Below, in pieces: positions 1-5,727 of a DNA stretch of 10,755 nt (the stretch's first letter is position 1; the number at the start of each line of letters is the position of its first letter). The stretch is from Phoronis ovalis. Taxonomy: Eukaryota > Phoronida > Phoronidae. The position numbers and the translations under genes are program-made. A model generated the notes under the pieces. That model made no database searches. It worked only from the letters and a program-made list of their open reading frames with translations, and was not told the origin of the DNA. The stretch covers positions 1-10,755 of the forward strand of contig JAOXYB010060313.1 of NCBI GenBank assembly GCA_028565635.1. Reading direction: 5' to 3'.

Positions 1-699
1 ATTCTAAAATGTTAAAGTACTTCTCAAAACCAAAAATACGTAGATACATACTTAGATGTTTTGTGAGAGGAAATTGTATGTTGTCATATTTTAAGGGAAT
101 AGCTTGTGGTTGCCTTGATACGGTGCATAGCCTTGAACCATAATTGAACATTGAAATATATAGCGTTGAACTACAATTATAAATCTGTTTTTATTACATA
201 TTTACTATTATACTAACCTTGATGAATAAATTCATACAATTGTCGTTAATACAAATAACTACATAGGTACTATCGATTTAAAAAACAAATTACCGATCTA
301 CATGCACAGTTAGTTAAGGAACATTCGCTGAATTTCAATTATGGAAGCAATTAGTTTATTCGCCATTCAATTTCGCATGCGATAGCCGATCGAGAGCGTC
401 TAATATTAAATAGTCACATTAATTATTTTATAAATTTATATATTGTACGCATACCTTGTGTTTATATATTGTACGCATACCTTGTGTTTATATATTGTAC
501 GCATACCTTGTGTTTATTTATGCAAACATTTCTACCGTAAACTGTTATTCACATAGCGGCATATACAATATAGACAGTATATTACTCTGACTGATAATTT
601 TCGGCACGTTAGGATAAACTAATGATGTTGTTATACGCTATTAATAATTAAATGAATGGCTTAAATTTAACATTAATTGCATATATGTATTTATCACAG
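1..699 (+). other. intron or 5' flank of plus gene
   Basis: AT-rich, with the acceptor CACAG at 695-699 and the triple 26-bp repeat. The exon that should encode the RQGH..YYFV part of the first CNBD is not found here, so the intron most likely extends beyond the window. Confidence 0.65.
435..517. repeat. 26-bp tandem repeat, three perfect copies
   Basis: The unit TTTATATATTGTACGCATAC plus CTTGTG is present three times without mismatch (435-460, 461-486, 487-512), followed by the first five bases of a fourth copy. A minisatellite in intron or 5' flank of the plus gene. Confidence 0.95.
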
Positions 700-788
700 C
701 CGTTGTCACTATTCTTGAAACGGACAGCAGGACTGGAGAGTCGTACGTCAGAACTGCTGCCTTCTTGAAAAAAGGAAACAGTTTTGGG
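700..788 (+). CDS. CNBD2: plus gene, visible exon 1: CNBD1 beta strands to cassette glycine
   Basis: The acceptor is TTTATCACAG and the donor GGG|GTAGGT. The exon opens with two bases of a split codon (phase 1) and encodes VVTILETDSRTG through KKGNSFG (29 residues). It lines up without gaps with the last 29 residues of the minus-gene exon at 9161-9320 (AIMKMTRSDDGG..TKGNSFG). It ends phase 0, directly before the cassette glutamate. Too short for simple ORF detection, but homology and splice sites agree. Confidence 0.85.
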
Positions 789-2749
789 GTAGGTATGGTA
801 AATTTTTGGAATCTGATTATATTTTACTTGCGTGATGCTATGCTATGAACGGTGGATCAAAACAGGAAAATATACGTGCATAGTGTAAAAACAAGCATTT
901 CAGATCATTGTTAATGAGCAGTTACTATATTATTATTACTGGTTGGAAAAAATATCGTTTTATTCAACTTAGTGTCTATAAGTCAACATTTTTATGTTTC
1001 TTCATTTAGAAATATGAGTGTATCATGACTGTATTTGTAGTTATCATATGTAATTAAAATTTCAGGAATTAGCGTTAATGCACGGTGCCTGTCGTAGTGC
1101 TACAGTAACTTGCCAGGACGACGTAGAACTGTTAGCCGTTGGTAGGCGTGACTTCATTGATATATTCATGCCGGTAACAACAGATAAAGAGCCTGAACAC
1201 ATTCAGTTCTTACGAACAGTGGAAATTCTAAATTTGTGGCCACTCGATGTACTGCCATATGATGATCCTAAAATATGTTTGTTTACGTACTTCAGGTACG
1301 TTTAATTTAAAAATATATAATTCGCTTAACTGTCATGGGATAACCCAGTGTGGTAGGATTAAAACGTAAAAAAGTTACCGGTTTAGAAAAACAGTTTATT
1401 ATATATTGTGATGCTTTGTTTCCTTTTTTAACCATAGATTTTTCCAGTGAGCCATGTTATCACTTTTGTGTTCTTTCAAACAACATGATAACAATGGATT
1501 CGCATGGATTTATGTTGATCGAACGAATAAAGGTTACACAGTACAATAATGATTTTTTGCAATGAGCCATGTTATTACATATATATTTTACAGACGCGGT
1601 GTAGTGATGTGTAAGGACAGTAACAGATCCGAATGGATTTACGTTGTCAAGACGGGTTCATGTCGAGTGCTAAAATCGTTAAAGGCGACCCAAGCTTCTA
1701 TACGAAGTGTGTCAACTAGAGACTCGTATCTACCCGATGTTAATTCAAACAGTAAGTTTAAAAAATTGGAATACTCTTCCGTCATTTAAATATTAATGGA
1801 AGTAATTTGAAATCACTTTAAAAATTGCATTCAGTATTTCGACGTTTCAGCAGGTATGATGCTGTGTGCGACATCAAAACATCATCATGAGTAGTGTGAT
1901 GCCACACAAACACAACATCTGTAGTTTAGCAGGTATCATCACAAGCAGTGCAAAGGTGTAGAGTCAAGTTCTTTTATTTAGTCCATATGGTATTTTTGTA
2001 CGTAATTTTTCTCGAAATCTTCTGTATGTGGTAGGGCATGAATTATTTGTTTTCAGTTTCTGGTTACATATATTAGACCGAAGTCTATTAAAGTAAGATC
2101 CATGTTGTTGAAATGAATGCGAACTTCGTGGAAATTATATATGATGCAACAACTTTAACTTGAAATATTTTTATAATGCACGAAAAGATAATAAATTAAA
2201 TAATGTATTTTTGCAGCAACTCGAAAAATCTCATCTCGAAGAAAAACCAACTCAAATCAAAGCTTAACTCTCAATATCTGGGATTCATCACAGAAATTAC
2301 ATAAACGCCATTCTTTTCCGACTGAGAACGTGAAGAAAAGTAAATATAAAGATTTGCAGCAAGCAAAACATTTACCACCTATACGGAAGCGAGAGGAAAA
2401 GGAATGTGAGTTAACCACTCTATTTCTGCGAATTAATTGTTGTTTTGGTCATCTTTTACTCAATATACAATGAAAGTCAAAATTTCAGTGGAACAGTGGG
2501 TGTTAAGCTTTCATGAAATGTGCCTGTTAAAAAAGATCTGGTACGTGTGCATTAGTACTACCATCAACGAATAGTTTAAAAACATCACTGTTTATCATAT
2601 AGCAACCTTTACAGAAGCCATGCAATTTGTCACCGTGCAAACATAGATATTTTGTCTTTTTTAAGCATTTAGAAATGCCAAATATGTCTTATTCTTGTTT
2701 CCGTACAAAAAATATTTAATTTAAAAAATATTCCAATGTTTGTATGCAG

Positions 2750-2807
<58 letters not shown>

Positions 2808-4596
2808 TAAGGGATTCAGCTGAGGATCACATGAAGACAATAGAAGCGGTTTATGAGAAAATGCACTCAAAAAAGGTATTAACAAATTCCATATAGTCAC
2901 TAAAAAAAATGTCTGATTTTCCTCATTAAATGTTTTTCATATTATTAAAGACGGATCTAAACTGCAATCACAATAATTTTAGTCACTTAAATATATTATT
3001 TAACAATTTCGTCTTTATGGAAATATGTTAAGTTATTAAATCATACGGTATACGACACCCTGTGTTAAAGAGTAACATTAGTAATGCGAGTGCAATGATA
3101 CATCGTACTAGATCTAGTTAGTGATAAATTATAGAGCCATAGATAAAAGTTATTTAATAAAAAAATTAAAAATTAAATACTGTCTATAGAGTGGTAAACA
3201 TGAACCCGAGCCATTTATATTTTATTGCGAATTGAATGTTGATGCCAGTGATATGCTGCGCGTATCAACCATTAATATCTTTAGAACAGATAGAAAATTA
3301 CAATGACATGAAAAAATTTAAATATATCGATAAAACTATGATTTCAAAGCCGAAGTTGATTAAAATGTTTCTAACATGATCCTGTGTCTAGTCTGCAAAC
3401 CTCTGTAGATTTCCATCAAAATAAAAATAAAACTTTTAGGTATACGATCGAGGTTTACATCATATTGCATTGTAAGTAATTAAAGCAGCAGTATAGTATA
3501 TGAATATACTGTTGGACAACTTTGGAATTGTGAATCAAATGGTATATTACTGTTTATTTTCTGTGCCGTCGGGATAGAGTGGGATCCGTAAGGTGTTGAA
3601 TTTCATACTACAAAAATGAAGCATATCTTGAATTTTATTTATGACTTTAGGTCACCGTAACAACAGTAGAGAAAGGAAAAGATACTGATAAAGAAAAGGA
3701 AAGAACCCAGCCGACTGAAACAGTATTTGTACAGATTCAAAAGTTAGGCTCAAAAGATAACTTTGTAAGTTTCAAAACACTCATACTTTTGCCATAAGTA
3801 CAAGAATATTTAAAATGTGCGTTGTGAAGTAAATTTTCAACATCTTATGTCCTACAAGAGCCTAGCATCTTTTTCAAACCTTCTTTCTTCTAAATTTATG
3901 AGCATTCACTTTTCGATTTTGATTTTCACAGGGTTTAGTGCATGTAGCGTTTGAAATGACTGGAAATTCGACAAGTGTAAGCCTCGTTTCAGATGGTGCT
4001 GAATGTATACTCATTAATAGAAAATTCTTTCTACAATATCTGTCGGATTATATGACAAAACAACTAAGGAAAACGGTAAGTGCAAATACCTGCAGTACTG
4101 TTTTAAGCAGTGCAGAAGCCAAATTTACTATCTGTGTGTCGTGTTAACACAAGTACTGTATACTGCCAGATAAATTTTGTGGCTGGTTTACAATCGACAT
4201 CTCAAGAGTATAGACATGTGTCCATAAGACATTTCAAATAATGCCAGAAGCTCTCGACTTACTTCGTTTTATCAGTCAGATAAAACATCACCCATTCAAT
4301 TCACTGGGAACGTTGTTTGACAAATGGCAAAGCACGTGTATAGAGTATTCTGTTTATAATTTCTTAGCAATTCAGTATACAGCAAATATTCTCGTAAAAA
4401 TAATATGTTTGAATTTTCTATATTTAAAAAAAATAATCACATCAGTGCTTCAACTTTGTAGATCCAACCTTACCCAACAGAAGAAAGCTTGCAGCAACAG
4501 TTAGAAGAGAAAGCAAACTGGCAAGAGTATAAAGTAAAAACAGTAAAGGATTTCATACATTATTCAAAACATTTCCAAGATTCTTTACATTATTAA
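700..4596 (+). CDS. CNBD2: CNBD2-like cyclic-nucleotide-binding protein, 5'-partial, 8 visible exons
   Basis: Joined exons 700-788, 1066-1295, 1594-1751, 2217-2405, 2808-2875, 3651-3764, 3932-4075 and 4462-4596 give 374 residues and a TAA stop. Visible residues 1-60 are the second half of a CNBD: KKGNSFG, then a cassette with E30 and R39 (GELALMHGACRSATV), the pair that contacts the nucleotide ribose and phosphate in PKA and PKG. WPLD in the connector is followed by the start of a second CNBD (FRRG 105-108, EWIYVVKTG 119-127), a basic Ser/Thr-rich insertion (about 136-265), and the end of that domain (VFVQI to KFF, about 268-315). The start codon and the front of the first CNBD lie left of the window. 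CNBD2 (mouse CRIS) is a cAMP-binding protein of male germ cells; a similar role here is inferred. The minus-strand gene is a convergent paralogue. Frame and splice sites are intact, so it does not look like a pseudogene. The family call is fairly sure; orthology is less so. Confidence 0.82.
1066..1295 (+). CDS. CNBD2: plus gene, visible exon 2: phosphate-binding cassette and connector
   Basis: Acceptor AAAATTTCAG, donor TTCAG|GTACGT. It encodes the cassette ELALMHGACRSATV, then LLAVGRRDFIDIF, closing the first CNBD, then EPEHIQFLR and WPLDVL, matched in the minus gene by EPDHVLFLR and WPLDLL. It ends in phase 2 inside an Arg codon (TYFR|R). The reading frame continues past the donor for only a few codons, to TAA at 1303-1305. 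Confidence 0.88.
1446..1540 (+). pseudogene. decayed duplicate of plus-gene exon 3 (1594-1751) with its 5' flank
   Basis: TGAGCCATGTTAT occurs at 1448-1460 and again at 1563-1575. Downstream, ATGGATTTATGTTG at 1504 matches ATGGATTTACGTTG at 1633 in exon 3, and the bases between are partly alignable. One frame of the older copy still reads HDNNGFAWIYVDRTNKG, like KDSNRSEWIYVVKTGS, but the upstream part is in a different frame, about 14 bases are missing, and no equivalent splice acceptor remains. It is therefore read as an exon relic within the intron. The alignment was made by eye. Confidence 0.5.
1594..1751 (+). CDS. CNBD2: plus gene, visible exon 3: first strands of CNBD2 domain and start of linker
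   Basis: Acceptor ATATTTTACAG, donor AAACA|GTAAGT. After completing the split Arg codon it encodes RGVVMCKDSNRSEWIYVVKT, then GSCRVLKSL, equivalent to the minus-gene RGSVIIENSSQAEWIYIVKT and GTVQVLKQL. The rest (ATQASIRSVSTRDS..) starts a polar Ser-rich linker. It ends with one base of a split Thr codon. Confidence 0.86.
1752..2216 (+). other. plus-gene intron 3
   Basis: AT-rich intron between exons at 1751 and 2217. No additional exon or RNA gene recognised. Confidence 0.75.
2217..2405 (+). CDS. CNBD2: plus gene, visible exon 4: basic Ser/Thr-rich linker
   Basis: Acceptor TTTTTGCAG, donor GAAT|GTGAGT. It is open across 62 full codons in the only frame compatible with the flanking exons. 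The product (TRKISSRRKTNSNQSL.., HKRHSFPTENVKKSK.., LPPIRKREEKE) is highly basic and polar, with no predicted fold. It contains one RRxT match (RRKT) and a KRHS site. It has no detailed sequence match in the minus gene, whose linker is also polar. Confidence 0.78.
2406..2807 (+). other. plus-gene intron 4, with a possible cryptic exon
   Basis: Holds the poly(T) run and a short segment at 2489-2540 bounded by AATTTCAG and CTG|GTACGT. That segment is open in the incoming frame but would shift the next exon into a stop. Confidence 0.7.
2758..2805 (+). repeat. 48-base poly(T) run forming the polypyrimidine tract of exon 5
   Basis: An unbroken T run counted as 48 bases, immediately followed by AG and the exon at 2808. 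It doubles as the polypyrimidine tract of that acceptor. Homopolymers of this length are prone to length variation and sequencing error, so the exact count is uncertain. Confidence 0.9.
2808..2875 (+). CDS. CNBD2: plus gene, visible exon 5: short charged helix-like segment
   Basis: The exon follows a 48-T run ending TTTTTAG; the donor is AAAAAG|GTATTA. It completes a split Leu codon and encodes 22 residues (RDSAEDHMKTIEAVYEKMHS..) that look helical and charged. Phase 1 entry and phase 0 exit fit both neighbours exactly. Skipping it shifts the frame and hits a stop early in the next exon, so it is constitutive if the protein is made in full. Confidence 0.72.
2876..3650 (+). other. plus-gene intron 5, longest fully bounded intron
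   Basis: About 775 bases, AT-rich. No exon, repeat family or RNA gene seen. Confidence 0.75.
3651..3764 (+). CDS. CNBD2: plus gene, visible exon 6: end of linker and re-entry into second CNBD
   Basis: Acceptor ATGACTTTAG, donor TTT|GTAAGT, phase 0 at both ends, 38 codons. A Lys/Glu-rich stretch (EKGKDTDKEKERTQ) is followed by ETVFVQIQKLGSKDNF, which matches DPVFVQIGLLKPKDVF at the end of the minus-gene exon at 6274-6498. Intron position and phase after the final Phe are the same in both genes. Confidence 0.84.
3932..4075 (+). CDS. CNBD2: plus gene, visible exon 7: second CNBD, C-terminal half
   Basis: Acceptor GATTTTCACAG, donor AAAACG|GTAAGT, 48 codons in phase 0. GLVHVAFEMTGNSTSVSL, then VSDGAECILINRKFF, aligns with the minus-gene pair of exons at 5973-6032 and 5512-5727 (GLETVQFDDE.., VSRGAELIMLSKKFF). 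It occupies the cassette place of a CNBD but has no R-A/S/T-A motif, so canonical nucleotide binding is not expected in this domain. Confidence 0.86.
4076..4461 (+). other. plus-gene intron 7
   Basis: Separates LRKT from IQPYP. The open frame at 4241-4504 crosses the acceptor in another frame and is not coding. The minus gene has no intron at this place. Confidence 0.78.
4462..4596 (+). CDS. CNBD2: plus gene, terminal coding exon with TAA stop
   Basis: The acceptor is CAACTTTGTAG. It encodes IQPYPTEESLQQQLEEKANW, then QEYKVKTVKDF and a tail ending SLHY, with TAA at 4594-4596. The PYP and W(Q/E)(E/H)Y(K) residues match VRPYPVDADL..DWEHYKQ in the minus gene, where the two parts are in one exon. 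Candidate poly(A) signals follow 97-145 bases downstream. Confidence 0.86.
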   Translation: MQPYPTEESLQQQLEEKANWQEYKVKTVKDFIHYSKHFQDSLHY

Positions 4597-4740
4597 GGAG
4601 TATCTTTCAAATGTAATGAGCACATCCCTCAACCGCGTAATTTCTGTACTTTCATGTAAAGGTACATTTATCTTATTTGTTATGATGCGGTAATTAAAAC
4701 TGTATAATAGAAGTAACGCGCCCTGTTCTATGTCTGAGAG

Positions 4741-4746
4741 AATAAA
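4741..4746 (+). terminator. candidate poly(A) signal AATAAA of plus gene
   Basis: AATAAA lies 145 bases after the plus-gene stop. An ATTAAA variant is at 4693-4698. Either would give a short 3' UTR; the choice cannot be made from sequence alone. Confidence 0.5.
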
Positions 4747-4850
4747 CTGGGGAAAAAATATATAGTAATCTACTCGGAATTGTATCTATATTGCATTGTG
4801 TTTATAGCCGGTATAAAAACTATAAAGGCAATAGATTGTTTTCATGCACT

Positions 4851-4864
4851 TGGTGGAGCCACCA
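4851..4864. repeat. 6-bp inverted repeat with 2-base loop
   Basis: TGGTGG-AG-CCACCA, a perfect short hairpin in the intergenic region. Function unknown; could be chance. Confidence 0.6.
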
Positions 4865-4903
4865 GTCTCAAACCCAAACGATCCCAGTGTGTCGCATTCT
4901 GTG

Positions 4904-4946
4904 AATGAACAATGACGTAGTTCTACGTGCGCTCACGTTATTCATT
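4904..4946. repeat. nested inverted repeats
   Basis: AATGAA at 4904-4909 pairs with TTCATT at 4941-4946, enclosing ACGTAG-TT-CTACGT (4915-4928). The intervening bases do not pair fully, so this is a loose stem, not a clear transposon end. Confidence 0.45.
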
Positions 4947-5341
4947 TACAAAACGCATCCTTCGCATGCTGAGCCAAAACCAAGTGCATGCAAATAGTCT
5001 ATTGTGTCGTGCAAGATAACACAAATGTTATTATGATGATATCAATGTATACAATGATTCGAGAAGCTTCGAAACTTAAGTTAACTCTTTTACAACCGCC
5101 TCACATTTACTCATCAACATGGATATTTCATAAAATGTCTTTACGACGTCACGTTTGTATGTGGAAACTTCCTTGCTATGAAACGTGCGTACGAGTTGCG
5201 AGAAACAGGTGATGCAAAAGTAGTTGTTAATGCTTATTTAATACTTGTTGTTTCCTGTTATTAAATTTAATTAGTGATGCACAATTATTCAAAGTTTAAA
5301 AACTAATTTCTATTAAACTTTGGTCTCAGTGTAATTTATAT

Positions 5342-5347
5342 TTTAAT
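5342..5347 (-). terminator. candidate poly(A) signal ATTAAA of minus gene
   Basis: On the minus strand ATTAAA occurs here, 165 bases past the stop, and again at 5266-5271. No AATAAA was seen on this strand between the stop and about 5220. Weak support; one of the two variants is the best guess. Confidence 0.3.
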
Positions 5348-5511
5348 GTGTTTACAATGTTTAATATGTACAGTGCATAAAAGCACTTTTTATGCTAACA
5401 TTATATATTCCTTTTGCTGCATCTGACTGTGGACGTGATTAGCAATACATACATCCTAAGACATGCATAAACTATATTCTAAATTGACTAGATAAATGTG
5501 CTTTTAATTTT

Positions 5512-5727
5512 TTAAACAATTGTAAACGGATTATTGGTAACTGTCATGTCGAGTGTCAGATTTTGTTTATAATGTTCCCAGTCTGACTGGATTTGTAACC
5601 CAGATTGCAAATCTGCGTCAACAGGATAAGGACGGACATTTTCTCGTAACCAGCTTCTAACGTAATCATTCGCATGCTTCATAAAGAATTTCTTCGATAA
5701 CATAATTAACTCAGCACCTCGACTTAC
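5512..5727 (-). CDS. CNBD2: minus gene, terminal coding exon with TAA stop
   Basis: The acceptor is CTTTTTGCAG. It encodes VSRGAELIMLSKKFFMKHAN, DYVRSWLRENVRPYPVDADL and DWEHYKQN, with a tail ending NPFTIV; the stop TAA is read at 5514-5512. The open frame runs on upstream to 5811, but that part is intron: it has no homology, while splicing at 5727 restores the VSRGAE alignment. Confidence 0.88.
   Translation of the reverse strand, partial: VSRGAELIMLSKKFFMKHANDYVRSWLRENVRPYPVDADLQSGLQIQSDWEHYKQNLTLDMTVTNNPFTIV

Larger units (their letters stand above)
4597..5511. other. 3' intergenic region between the convergent genes
   Basis: No coding exon is supported on either strand. It holds both presumed 3' UTRs, candidate poly(A) signals, and two small perfect hairpins (4851-4864 and 4915-4928). 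An open frame at 4988-5212 shows no domain and no protein-like composition. Confidence 0.7.

Noticed and set aside
1350-1565. Plus-strand ORF of 71 codons
   Set aside because: It lies in the intron between 1295 and 1594, has no CNBD similarity in its own frame, and overlaps the exon relic, whose recognisable residues are in another frame.
2758-2805. Poly(T) run as the tail of a minus-oriented retroposon
   Set aside because: The body of such an element would have to lie at 2806 onwards, which is coding exon 5 and then unique intron; no target-site duplication was seen.
4241-4504. Plus-strand ORF of 87 codons
   Set aside because: It crosses the acceptor of the terminal exon in a different frame; the IQPYP frame is the one with homology. 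The composition is typical of AT-rich intron.
4988-5212. Plus-strand ORF of 74 codons in the intergenic region
   Set aside because: No domain, no homologue recognised, no splice context, and an odd Met/Thr/Cys-rich composition; read as chance.
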